Assembly (NCBI GenBank): GCA_012932295.1
Contig: JAAONU010000001.1
Location: forward strand, 5,417,104 to 5,481,103
DNA: 64,000 nucleotides
Reading direction: 5' to 3'
DNA from: Cyclina sinensis
Lineage: Eukaryota > Mollusca > Bivalvia > Venerida > Veneridae
A program made the translations under genes and the position numbers. Below are positions 51,746 through 64,000 of the stretch, in pieces. The notes under the pieces are model-generated. The model ran no database searches and was not told where the DNA came from. It saw only the letters and a list, made by a program, of their open reading frames with translations. Numbering within the stretch: the stretch's first letter is position 1; each line of letters opens with the position of its first letter.

Positions 51746-54069
51746 AGGGATGTCGCTATAATGAACTAGCATATGCTATCTGATAAAAGCATATCAATTC
51801 CTGAGAGAATTTCTATCCGGTAATTCATGCAACCACACAGCTTTGACTTCAAATTGTGCAGTTAACAAAAATCACAGATAATCATATTCAGCATTATTCA
51901 ACTGTCGTTATGTATAAAATACGGGATGAAAATAATTTTGTACCTTTTCACCTTCGCTCAAAATTGTTGACTCTTTGTAAACATCGGTACCCTAATGAGG
52001 TTTCTAGCTGTCTGTACTTGTGTTTAATTACTTAGGAATGTTACAAACATGCTAAAACAGCTTACACTACATTGCTTCACTAGTGTGCAAGATAAAATCC
52101 TAAATGCTAGACGCATATACACTTACGAACTCTTTTATTTCGGTTGTATTGATGTGTTTTTGTTATCTGTTATGGCCTAACAACCTCTCTCTGAATGCAA
52201 GGCAAACAATTCACCTCTCTAGTCTATTTCTTTTTTTTTTTTGTACTTTTATTTCTTTTTACTGCTAATGAATGACAGACACATACAGTAGATTATGCTG
52301 ACAAAACTATTAACAACAACAACGATAGCCATTCGAAATATGATTTTTTGTTGTTGTTGATGGTCTCTTGAATCAAGAGATATTCCAGTTATAGTGGTAA
52401 TACCAGGACTCTCTTTCAATCCTTGTATACTGTTTCAGACCAAGATGCCTATGCACCGACGACATAGAATAGAATAACATAGAATGACAAATAATTTCAA
52501 CTCCGACTTTTCAGAAACGTCTATGACATATGTTTGCGGGGGCAAATATTACCCAGAGGTTGTGTTCCTAAGAGTTCTGATTGTTTTAGACCGTAGAATA
52601 CAGGAGATCTCAGGTAAATGTAACATGCTGAAACATAACTTAAACCACAACTCTGTGAAATAGCACTCGGAATGGCAATGAACCTAAACCAAATTAATTA
52701 ATTCTATTGATAAACAACCACATCACTCGGAGCAAAAAACTTCAACATTTTATAGATGTGTACATGTGTACATCTACAACACATTTTTGTCGTGAGTAAT
52801 ATAAGATTACATACGTATGAAGTGTATGAGTTTTGTTAAAACGTCAGCTAATTTTTAAACGCCTCTTGTTTTCAAACGACTCAAGTTTTCAAACAACTCT
52901 TGTTTTCAAACGGGCTACTTTTTAATCCGATTGACCACAACTACTGTCATCTGTTCAGGGTGAGGTGTCATTTATGTAAGAGCATTTCAAAACAGTATTA
53001 CAGTTATATTTTCATCACAAACAATTGCATAGCAAATAAGCACATTGAAAGTTTTAATGATAAAATCTATTGAAATCAAGCTGTAGATCTATGCTTTATG
53101 CAAAAATGACCTTCGGATATTCAGTACAAGGTATGTTGAAATCATATTAATCACGCTTAAGCCGCGAGTAAATTCATTATTCTCTAATTTCATTCATCTG
53201 CTGGAACTTTACAAAAACACACAACAACATTATAGGAATAAGGTATGTAATTGACAGCATATATCGAACATAATAAACGGAAATTCGAAAGATATCCGGC
53301 TGTTGATGTATGTTGGAAGGGTTTTCTTTAGGATCCGAAAAAGACTTGTGGACGAAACCTGAAACGAAACTAACGAGACACGTGAATTCGAATTAATAAA
53401 TAAAATAATGTGAATTCAGACAGAGACAAACAAACATACATACAAACAAAATTAAAGATGCAGGTAACTAACTGGTGCAGTGTTCTTCCTCCGAAATAAA
53501 ACCTGAAAGAAAAAAGTAATAGAAGAAGTCGGTCTGAACCAAAGCAGATGATCTGCAAAGAGAACAATTTCATTTAGGTGGGCGGAAAGGGTTATGACTA
53601 AGTAAAATGCAGAACGTCAGAAAACGAAGTGTATGCTGCCAATTAAACCTCGAGTGACGTAAAACACGCCGTTTTCTCCTTATATACTTGACAATAGTCA
53701 GTAAAACACATGCATCACGAGCCAAAAAAGCCCGCGAAACTATACACTGAACAAAACTACTTGCAGATAATAACGGACTAAAACTTCTGTGCAAACACCG
53801 AAAAAAGGACAGATAAATTCAAAACGAGAATAATGTCTTTTGCTATTACATTATAACCGGAAGGGGAGATAAACGTCTGTTTAATATGCTTTCTTAATTG
53901 CTCATAGCCGCATATTTAAGTATTTCCTTGCAGTAAGCCGGAAGTTCTGAAGTAAGCTCTTTTTGCGATTTTTGACTTTTTCAGAAAAAAGTCAATTTTG
54001 CGTTGTCTTATAAACGTAAAATAAATGCCTAAGAATTTGAAAATGTTGAATCTAGTTTGCCGTCGTGCA
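51746..54069. other. No gene seen; small 18-bp repeat at 52859-52912
   Basis: Three copies of CGACTCTTGTTTTCAAA-like sequence lie at 52859-52912. The remainder is AT-rich and without recognisable exons up to the satellite. Confidence 0.5.
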
Positions 54070-57000
54070 GTTTAGCGTCAAAATTTTTGCTTCTAATTCC
54101 TCTACATCTCAAACTTCACCGCAATATTTATCTAGGTCTCAAACTTCAAAACCATATTCAGCTAGATCTCAAATTTCACCGCAGTATTCCACTAGGTCTC
54201 AAACTTCACGGCAGAAATTCACTATGTCTCAAACTTCCCGTAAGTATTCCCATAGGTCTCAAACTTCACGGCAGTATTCCGCTAGGTTTCAAACTTCACG
54301 GCAGTATTCCGCTAGGTCTAAAACTTTACCGCAGTATTCCACTAGGTCTCACACTTCACGGCAGTATTCCACTAGGTCTCAAACTTCACGGCAGAAATTC
54401 ACTATGTCTCAAACTTCCCGTAAGTATTCCCATAGGTCTCAAACTTCACGGCAGTATTCCGCTAGGTTTCAAACTTCACGGCAGTATTCCGCTAGGTTTC
54501 AAACTTCACGGCAGTATTCCACTAGGTCTAAAACTTTACCGCAGTATTCCACAAGGTCTCACACTTCACGGCAGTATTCCACTAGGTCTCACACTTCACG
54601 GCAGTATTCCACTAGGTCTCAAACTTCACGGCAGTATTCCACTAGGTCTAAAACTTTACTGCAGTATTCCACTAGGTCTCAAACTTCACGGCAGTATTCC
54701 ACTAGGTCTCAAACTTCACGGCAGTATTCCACTAGGTCTCAAACTTCACGGCAGTATTCCACTAGGTTTCAAACTTTACTGCAGTATTCCACTAGGTCTC
54801 AAACTTCACGGCAGTATTCCACTAGGTCTCACACTTCACGGCAGTATTCCACTAGGTCTCAAACTTTACTGCAGTATTCCACTAGGTCTCAAACTTCACG
54901 GCAGTATTCCACTAGGTCTCAAACTTCACGGCAGTATTCCACTAGGTCTCAAACTTCACGGCAGTATTCCACTAGGTCTCAAACTTTACTGCAGTATTCC
55001 ACTAGGTCTCAAACTTTACTGCAGTATTCCACTAGGTCTCACACTCCATGGCAGTATTCCACTAGGTCTCAAACTTTACTGCAGTATTCCACTAGGTCTC
55101 ACACTTCACGGCAGTATTCCACTAGGTCTCAAACTTCACGGCAGTATTCCACTAGGTCTCACACTTCACGGCAGTATTCCACTAAGTCTCACAATTCACG
55201 GCAGTATTCCACTAGGTCTCAAACTTTACGGCAGTATTCCACTAAGTCTCACACTTCACGGCAGTATTCCACTAGGTCTCACACTTCACGGCAGTATTCC
55301 ACTAAGTCTCACACTTCACGGCAGTATTCCACTAGGTCTCACACTTCACGGCAGTATTCCACTAAGTCTCAAACTTCACGGCAGTATTCCGCTAGGTTTC
55401 AAACTTCACGGCAGTATTCCGCTAGGTCTAAAACTTTACCGCAGTATTCCACTAGGTCTCACACTTCACGGCAGTATTCCACTAGGTCTCAAACTTCACG
55501 GCAGAAATTCACTATGTCTCAAACTTCCCGTAAGTATTCCCATAGGTCTCAAACTTCACGGCAGTATTCCGCTAGGTTTCAAACTTCACGGCAGTATTCC
55601 GCTAGGTTTCAAACTTCACGGCAGTATTCCACTAGGTCTAAAACTTTACCGCAGTATTCCACAAGGTCTCACACTTCACGGCAGTATTCCACTAGGTCTC
55701 ACACTTCACGGCAGTATTCCACTAGGTCTCAAACTTCACGGCAGTATTCCACTAGGTCTAAAACTTTACTGCAGTATTCCACTAGGTCTCAAACTTCACG
55801 GCAGTATTCCACTAGGTCTCAAACTTCACGGCAGTATTCCACTAGGTCTCAAACTTCACGGCAGTATTCCACTAGGTTTCAAACTTTACTGCAGTATTCC
55901 ACTAGGTCTCAAACTTCACGGCAGTATTCCACTAGGTCTCACACTTCACGGCAGTATTCCACTAGGTCTCAAACTTTACTGCAGTATTCCACTAGGTCTC
56001 AAACTTCACGGCAGTATTCCACTAGGTCTCAAACTTCACGGCAGTATTCCACTAGGTCTCAAACTTCACGGCAGTATTCCACTAGGTCTCAAACTTTACT
56101 GCAGTATTCCACTAGGTCTCAAACTTTACTGCAGTATTCCACTAGGTCTCACACTCCATGGCAGTATTCCACTAGGTCTCAAACTTTACTGCAGTATTCC
56201 ACTAGGTCTCACACTTCACGGCAGTATTCCACTAGGTCTCAAACTTCACGGCAGTATTCCACTAGGTCTCACACTTCACGGCAGTATTCCACTAGGTCTC
56301 AAACTTTACTGCAGTATTCCACTAGGTCTCACACTCCATGGCAGTATTCCACTAGGTCTCAAACTTCACGGCAGTATTCCATTAGGTCTCAAACTTCAAG
56401 GCAGTATTCCACTAGGTCTCACACTTCACGGCCGTATTCCACTAGGTTTCAAACTTTACTGCAGTATTCCACTAGGTCTCACACTCCACGGCAGTATTCC
56501 ACTAGGTCTCACACTCCACGGCAGTATTCCACTAGGTCTCACACTTCATGGCAGTATTCCACTAGGTCTCAAACTTCAAGGCAGTATTCCACTAGGTCTC
56601 ACACTTCACGGCAGTATTCCACTAGGACTCAAACTTTACTGCAGTATTCCACTAGGTCTCACACTCCACGGCAGTATTTCACTAGGTCTCACACTCCACG
56701 GCAGTATTCCACTAGGTTTCAAACTTTACTGCAGTATTCCACTAGGTCTCACACTCCACGGCAGTATTTCACTAGGTCTCACACTCCACGGCAGTATTTC
56801 ACTAGGTCTCACACTCCACGGCAGTATTTCACTAGGTCTCACACTTCACGGCAGTATTCCACTAGGTTTCAAACTTTACTGCAGTATTCCACTAGGTCTC
56901 ACACTCCACGGCAGTATTCCACTAGGTCTCACACTCCACGGCAGTATTCCACTAGGTCTCAAACTTCAAGGCAGTATTCCACTAGGTCTCACACTTCACG

Positions 57001-60000
57001 GCAGTATTCCACTAGGTTTCAAACTTCACGGCAGTATTCCACTAGGTCTAAAACTTTACCGCAGTAATCCACTAGGTCTCACACTTCACGGCAGTATTCC
57101 ACTAGGTCTCACACTTCAAGGCAGTATTCCACTAGGTCTCACACTTCACGGCAGTATTCCACTAGGTCTCAAACTTCACGGCAGTATTCCACTAGGTCTC
57201 AAACTTCACGGCAGTATTCCACTAGGTCTCACACTTCACGGCAGTATTCCACTAGGTCTCAAACTTCAAGGCAGTATTCCACTAAGTCTCACACTTCACG
57301 GCCGTATTCCACTAGGTTTCAAACTTTACCGCAGTATTCCACTAGGTCTAAAACTTCACGGCAGTATTCCACTAGGTCTCAAACTTCACGGCAGTATTCC
57401 ACTAGGTCTCAAACTTTACCGCAGTAATCCACTAGGTCTCACACTTCACGGCAGTATTCCACTAGGTCTCAAACTTCACGGCAGTATTCCACTAGGTCTA
57501 AAACTTCACGGCAGTATTCCACTAGGTCTCAAACTTCACGGCAGTATTCCACTAGGTCTCAAACTTCACGGCAGTATTCCACTAGGTCTCAAACTTCAAG
57601 GCAGTATTCCACTAGGTCTCAAACTTTACCGCAGTAATCCACTAGGTCTCACACTTCACGGCAGTATTCCACTAGGTCTCACACTTCACGGCAGTATTCC
57701 ACTAGGTCTCAAACTTCACGGCAGTATTCCACTAGGTCTCAAACTTTACTGCAGTATTCCACTAGGTCTCAAACTTTACGGCAGTATTCCACTAGGTCTC
57801 AAACTTTACTGCAGTATTCCACTAGGTCTCACACTCCACGGCAGTATTCCACTAGGTCTCAAACTTTACTGCAGTATTCCACTAGGTCTCACACTCCACG
57901 GCAGTATTCCACTAGGTCTCAAACTTTACGGCAGTTTTCCACTAGGTCTAAAACTTTACTGCAGTATTCCACTAGGTCTCACACTCCACGGCAGTATTCC
58001 ACTAGGTCTCAAACTTTACGGCAGTATTCCACTAGGTCTCAAACTTTACTGCAGTATTCCACTAGGTCTCACACTCCACGGCAGTATTACACAAGGTCTA
58101 AAACTTTACTGCAGTATTCCACTAGGTCTCACACTTCACGGCAGTATTCCACTAGGTCTCAAACTTTACTGCAGTATTCCACTAGGTCTCACACTCCACG
58201 GCAGTATTCCACTAGGTCTCAAACTTTACGGCAGTTTTCCACTAGGTCTAAAACTTTACTGCAGTATTCCACTAGGTCTCACACTCCACGGCAGTATTCC
58301 ACTAGGTCTCACACTTCACGGCAGTATTCCACTAGGTTTCAAAGTTTACGGCGATATTCCACTAGGTTTCAAACTTTACGGCAGTATTCCACTAGGTTTC
58401 AAAGTGTACAGCGATATTCCACTAGGTTTCATACTTTACGGCAGTATTCCACTAGGTTTCAAACTTTACGGTAGTATTCCACTAGGTTTCAAAGTTTACG
58501 GTAGTATTCCACTAGGTTTTAAAGTTTACGGCGATATTCCACTAGGTTTCAAAGTTTACGGCAGTATTCCACTAGGTTTCAAAGTGTACAGCGATATTCC
58601 ACTAGGTTTCATACTTTACGGCAGTATTCCACTAGGTTTCAAAGTTTACGGTAGTATTCCACTAGGTTTCAAAGTTTACGGCGATATTCCACTAGGTTTC
58701 AAAGTTTACGGCAGTATTCCACTAGGTTTCAAAGTGTACAGCGTTATTCCACTAGGTTTCATACTTTACGGCAGTATTCCACTAGGTTTCAAAGTTTACG
58801 GTAGTATTCCACTAGGTTTTAAAGTTTACGGCGATATTCCACTAGGTTTCAAACTTTACGGCAGAATTCCACTAGGTTTCAAACTTTACGGCAGTATTTC
58901 ACTAGGTTTCACACTTCACGGCAGTATTCCACTAGGTTTCAAAGTTTACGGCGATATTCCACTAGGTTTCAAAGTTTACGGCAGTATTCCACTAGGTTTC
59001 AAACTTTACGGCAGTATTCCACTATGTCTCAAACTTAACCGCAGATTTCCATTTAGTTTCAAACTTTACCGCAGAATTCCACTAGGTCTCAAACTTAACC
59101 GCAGATTTCCATTTAGTTTCAAACTTTACCGCAGAATTCCACTAGGTCTCAAACTTAACCGCAGATTTCCATTTAGTTTCAAACTTTACGGCAGTATTCC
59201 ACTATGTCTCAAACTTAACCGCAGATTTCCATTTAGTTTCAAACTTTACCGCAGAATTCCACTAGGTCTCATACTTTGCCGCAGTTTTCCATTAAGTTTG
59301 AAACTTTACTGCAGAATTCCACTAGGTCTCACACTTCACGCAGTATTCCACTAGGTTTCAAACTTTACAGCAGTATTCCACTAGGTCCCAAACTTCACGG
59401 CAGTATTCCACTAGGTCTCAAACTTCACGGCAGTATTCCAAAATGTCTCAAATTTCACGGCAGTATTCTACTAGGTCTCAAACTTTACGGCAGTATTCCA
59501 CTAGGTCTTCAACTTCACGGCAGTATTCCACTAGGTCTCAAACTTTACTGCAGTATTCCACTAGGTTTCAAACTTTACTGCAGTATTCCACTAGGTCTCA
59601 CACTCCACGGCAGTATTCCACTAGGTCTCACACTTCACGGCTGTATTTCACTAGGTCTCAAACTTCACGGCAGTATTCAACTAGGTCTCAAACTTTACGG
59701 CAGTATTCCACTAGGTCTCACACTTCACGGCAGTATTCCACTAGGTCTCAAACTTTACTGCAGTATTCCACTAGGTCTCAAACTTTACTGCAGTATTCCA
59801 CTAGGTCTCACACTCCACGGCAGTATTCCACTAGGTCTCACACTTCACGGCAGTATTCCACTAGGTCTCAAACTTCACGGCAGTATTCCACTAGGTTTCA
59901 CACTTCACGGCAGTATTCCACTAGGTTTCAAAGTGTACAGCGATATTCCACTAGGTTTCAAACTTTACGGCAGTATTCCACTAGGTTTCAAACTTAACGG

Positions 60001-63000
60001 CATTATTTCACCAAGTTTCACATTTCACGGCAGTATTCCACTAGGTTTCAAAGATTACGGCGGTATTCCACTAGGTTTCAAAGTTTACGGCGATATTCCA
60101 CTAGGTTTCAAACTTTACCGTAGTTTTCCATTTAGGTTCAAACTTTACCGCAGAATTCCACTAGGTCTCAAACTTTACCGCAGTTTTCCATTAAGTTTGA
60201 AACTTTACTGCAGAATTTCACTAGGTCTCACACTTCACGGCAGTATTCCACTAGGTATAACTTTACAGCAGTATACCACTAGGTCCCAAACTTCACGGCA
60301 GTATTCCACTAGGTCTCAAACTTCACGGCAGTATTCTAATATGTCTCAAGTTTCACGGCAGTATTCCACTTGGTTTCATCTTTACAGCAGTATTCCACTA
60401 GGTCCCAAACTTCACGGCAGTATTCCACTAGGTCTCACACTCCACGGCAGTATTCCACTACGTCTCAAACTTCACGGCAGTATTCCACTAAGTCTCAAAC
60501 ATCACGGCAGTATTCCACTTGGTCTCAAACTTCACAGCAGTATTCCAATATGTCTCAAACTTCACGGCAGTATTCCAATATGTCTCAAGAAAACCGCAGT
60601 ATTCCACTAGGTCTAGAACTTCACGGCAGTATTCCAATATGTCTCAAACTTCACGGCAGTATTCCAATATGTCTCAAACTTTACCGCACTATTCCACTAG
60701 GTCTCAAACTTCACGGCACCATTCCACTAGGTCTCAAACTTTACGGCAGTATTCCACTAAGTCTCAAACATCACGGCAGTATTCCAATATGTCTCAAACT
60801 TCACGGAAGTATTCCAATATGTCTCAAATTTCACGGCAGTATTCCATTAGGTCTCACACTTCACGGCAGTATGACAATATGTCTCAAACTTCACGGCAGT
60901 ATTCCAATATGTCTCAAACTTCACGGCAGTATTTCACTAGGTCTTTAACTTTACTGCGGTATTCCACTAGGTCTAAAACTTCACGGCAGTATTCCAATAT
61001 GTCTTAAACTTCACGGCAGTATTCCAATATGTCTTAAACTTCACGGCAGTATTCTAATATGTCTCAAACTCCACGGCAGTATTCCCCTAAGTCTCAAACT
61101 TCACGGCAGTATTCCACTAGGTTTCAAACTTCACGGCAGTATTCCACTAGGTCTCACACTTCACGGCAGTATTCCACTAAGTCTCACAATTCACGGCAGT
61201 ATTCCACTAGGTCTCACACTTCACGGCAGTATTCCACTAGGTTTCAAACTTCACGGCAGTATTCCACTAAGTCTCACAATTCACGGCAGTATTCCACTAG
61301 GTCTCACACTTCACGGCAGTATTCCACTAAGTCTCAAACTTTACGGCAGTATTCCACTAGGTCTCAAACTTCACGGCAGTATTCCACTAGGTCTCACACT
61401 TCACGGCAGTATTCCACTAAGTCTCACAATTCACGGCAGTATTCCACTAGGTCTCACACTTCACGGCAGTATTCCCCTAAGTCTCAAACTTCACGGCAGT
61501 ATTCCACTAGGTTTCAAACTTCACGGCAGTATTCCACTAGGTCTCACACTTCACGGCAGTATTCCACTAGGTCTCACACTCCATGGCAGTATTCCACTAG
61601 GTCTCACACTTCACGGCAGTATTCCACTAGGTCTCACACTTCAAGGCAGTATTCCACTAGGTCTCAAACTTCACGGCAGTATTCCACTAGGTCTCAAACT
61701 TTACTGCAGTATTCCACTAGGTCTCACACTTCACGGCAGTATTCCACTAAGTCTCACAATTCACGGCAGTATTCCACTAGGTCTCACACTCCATGGCAGT
61801 ATTCCACTAAGTCTCAAACTTCACGGCAGTATTCCACTAGGTTTCAAACTTCACGGCAGTATTCCACTAAGTCTCACAATTCACGGCAGTATTCCACTAG
61901 GTCTCACACTTCACGGCAGTATTCCACTAGGTCTCACACTTCACGGCAGTATTCCACTAGGTCTCCCAATTCACGGCAGTATTCCACTAGGTCTCACACT
62001 TCACGGCAGTATTCCACTAAGTCTCACACTTCACGGCAGTATTCCACTAGGTCTCACACTTCACGGCAGTATTCCACTAAGTCTCACAATTCACGGCAGT
62101 ATTCCACTAGGTCTCAAACTTTACGGCAGTATTCCACTAAGTCTCACACTTCACGGCAGTATTCCACTAGGTCTCACACTTCACGGCAGTATTCCACTAA
62201 GTCTCACACTTCACGGCAGTATTCCACTAGGTCTCACACTTCACGGCAGTATTCCACTAAGTCTCACACTTCACGGCAGTATTCCACTAAGTCTCACACT
62301 TCACGGCAGTATTCCACTAGGTCTCACACTTCACGGCAGTATTCCACTAGGTCTCACACTTCACGGCAGTATTCCACTAAGTCTCACACTTCACGGCAGT
62401 ATTCCACTAGGTCTCACACTTCACGGCAGTATTCCACTAAGTCTCACACTTCACGGCAGTATTCCACTAAGTCTCACACTTCACGGCAGTATTCCACTAG
62501 GTCTCACACTTCACGGCAGTATTCCACTAAGTCTCACACTTCACGGCAGTATTCCACTAGGTCTCACACTTCACGGCAGTATTCCACTAAGTCTCACACT
62601 TCACGGCAGTATTCCACTAGGTCTCACACTTCACGGCAGTATTCCACTAGGTTTCAAACTTTACGGCAGTATTCCACTAGGTCTCAAACTTTACGGCAGT
62701 ATTCCACTAGGTCTCACAATTCACGGCAGTATTCCACTAGGTCTCACACTTCACGGCAGTATTCCACTAGGTCTCAAACTTTACGGCAGTATTCCACTAA
62801 GTCTCCCAATTCACGGCAGTATTCCACTAAGTTTAAAAATTCACGGCAGTATTCCACTAAGTCTAAAAATTCACGGCAGTATTCCACTAAGTCTCACAAT
62901 TCACGGCAGTATTCCACTAGGTCTCACAATTCACGGCAGTATTCCACTAGGTCTCAAACTTTACGGCAGTATTCCACTAAGTCTCCCAATTCACGGCAGT

Positions 63001-63449
63001 ATTCCACTAAGTCTAAAAATTCACGGCAGTATTCCACTAAGTCTCAAAGTTCACGGCAGTATTCCACTTAGTCTCATAATTCACGGCAGTATTACTCTAG
63101 GTCTCAAACTTCACGGCAGTATTCCACTAAGTCTAAAACTTCACAGCAATATTCCACTAGGTCTCAAACTTTACGGCAGTATTCCACTAGGTCTCAAACT
63201 TCACGTCAGTATTCCAATATGTCTCAAACTTCACGTCAGTATTCCAATATGTCTCAGACTTCACCGCTGTATTCCACTAGGTCTCAAACTTCACGGCAGT
63301 ATTCCACTAAGTCTCAAAGTTCACGGCAATATTCCACTAGGTCTCAAACATCACGGCAGTATTCCACTAGGTCTCAAACTTCACGTCAGTATTCCAATAT
63401 GTCTCTGACTTCACCGCTGTATTCCACTAGATCTCAAACTTCACGGTAG
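54070..63449. repeat. 9.4-kb satellite, ~310 copies of a 30-bp unit
   Basis: Unit: GGCAGTATTCCACTAGG followed by TCTCAAACTTCAC. Frequent variant positions are C/T in TCTC, A/C in CAAAC, C/T in TTCAC, G/T/C at the start and G/A in TAGG. The period is 10 codons, so two frames stay open for 1,765 codons (GSIPLGLKLH-type) and 1,000 codons (SRQYSTRSQT-type). Neither begins with ATG, and the common variants change the amino acid in both frames, so there is no sign of selection on a protein. Subfamilies are regional: VYGDIPLGF-type at 58320-59000, 60-bp dimers at 59040-59270, AATATGTCTC variants around 60540-61070, and AAG/AGG alternation at 61980-62640. Confidence 0.93.
54271..56280. repeat. Higher-order duplication in the satellite (900 bp, offset 1,110 bp)
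   Basis: 54271-55170 and 55381-56280 match unit by unit, including rare variants such as GCAGAAATTCACTATGTCTC (54391, 55501), CACAAGGTCTC (54541, 55651) and CACTCCATG (55021, 56131). The offset equals 37 units. I saw no differences by eye. Confidence 0.88.
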
Positions 63450-63736
63450 TAGGTCAGTTTTAGTTTGAGTCAATTCCTGTTATACTTTCTTGATTTAAGG
63501 CTTCTATTTATAACACAGCTTTACAGCGGAAATACATTGAAAAACAAACCCTCTCAGAAATCCTATAAATTAAGCAAAAGTATAATGTTTATATATTTGA
63601 AATGTCATATTGAGAATACATTGTTTTTGACGTTTTAAGCAATCTTTTACATGATCATGATTTTCATCTTTGATTTTTTTCCTAAAAGAAATCTGCTTTC
63701 ATTAGTATTAATTATTAATCTTCGTCATTAAAATAT
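63450..63736. other. Right flank of the satellite; no gene
   Basis: Unique AT-rich DNA between the satellite and the tRNA gene. Confidence 0.5.
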
Positions 63737-63809
63737 CGATCCCGGCAGGATTCGAACCTGCAATCTCCTGATCCGTAGTCAGGCGCCTTATCCATTGGGC
63801 CACGGGACC
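63737..63809 (-). tRNA. tRNA-Arg (anticodon ACG)
   Basis: 73 nt folding as a complete cloverleaf. The acceptor GGTCCCG pairs with CGGGATC (one G-T wobble), the D-arm contains GCCCAATGGATAAGGC, the anticodon stem CCTGA/TCAGG holds loop CTACGGA with ACG, and the T-arm is GCAGGTTCGAATCCTGC. A- and B-boxes are intact, there is no intron, and a TTTT run on the minus strand just downstream (near 63730) fits a Pol III stop. Confidence 0.95.
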
Positions 63810-63978
63810 ATATACGCAAATTATCAATGTAACATTTCTAGCATCCAAAATTTTCGACTTGTTATACTCTTGTCTGTTTTCTAGACGACTGTTTGAATTT
63901 AGGTATCATAGTTCTCTCTTCAAGATGCGGTGTTAGATTTATATAACGGGTGTAAAAAATAATTTGAGTAAAATTTTC

Positions 63979-64000
63979 CAATCCCGGCAAGATTCGAAAC
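63979..64000 (-). tRNA. Partial tRNA-like 3' end cut by the window edge
   Basis: On the minus strand the visible part reads GTTTCGAATCTTGCCGGGAT, closely like the T-arm and 3' acceptor of the tRNA-Arg 170 bp away. It may be a second, diverged tRNA-Arg in tandem or a pseudogene. Confidence 0.5.

Noticed and set aside
54057..59354. 1,765-codon open frame of decapeptide repeats (and the overlapping 1,000- and 670-codon frames)
   Set aside because: All lie in the 30-bp satellite, start without ATG, are open in two frames at once, and unit variants are replacement changes in both. One-base losses (59340, ~60258) switch frames with no effect on the array.
54070..63449. CRISPR-like array
   Set aside because: Units are adjacent without unique spacers, and the context is eukaryotic.

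Overview
The window looks like nuclear DNA from a bivalve mollusc. The strongest evidence is a split gene for a muscle myosin heavy chain (about 1,942 residues when joined) whose tail ends and loop 2 read like molluscan adductor myosin. It is supported by a DZIP3-type HEPN plus beta-propeller gene of a kind that is multi-copy in bivalves, by tRNA-bearing miniature retroelements, and by AT-rich intergenic DNA. Coding regions use GT-AG introns, and nothing in the window is prokaryotic.

Layout. 1-2.9 kb: no gene seen. 2.9-3.45 kb: a pair of about 198-bp direct repeats, each with a tRNA-like core (TRIM-like). 3.96-5.68 kb (minus): HEPN/beta-propeller gene. 6.95-9.43 kb: a transposon-like element with inverted ends and a 4-bp TTTA target duplication; its interior is a 14-bp minisatellite. 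10.4-13.3 kb: two cysteine-rich genes in tandem on the plus strand, resembling the MyoD-family-inhibitor (I-mfa) domain. 14.4-17.6 kb: 29-bp array passing into a 36-bp array. 18.2-20.25 kb: 30-bp array. 21.4-25.8 kb: smaller repeats and one tRNA-like sequence. 30.15-31.73 kb: 44-bp array. 32.05-48.1 kb (plus): myosin heavy chain gene with 29 recognisable coding exons, a TRIM in its first coding intron and two exon-like segments that would be poison exons. 48-54 kb: no gene, two tRNA-derived repeats. 54.07-63.45 kb: a 9.4-kb satellite of about 310 copies of a 30-bp unit, with higher-order structure. 63.74-63.81 kb (minus): intact tRNA-Arg(ACG), with another tRNA-like 3' end cut by the window edge.

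The genes show no joint pathway. The myosin gene is the only one with firm function. Roughly 19 kb (about 30%) of the window is tandem repeat. Most long open frames come from arrays whose period is a multiple of three; they are not evidence of proteins.

Quality note: the myosin exons contain six single-base insertions relative to the conserved family frame (near 41062, 44336, 44588, 44899, 44908 and 44952). Three of them cluster within 55 bases and cancel. This looks like residual sequence error, although a damaged allele cannot be excluded from one sequence.
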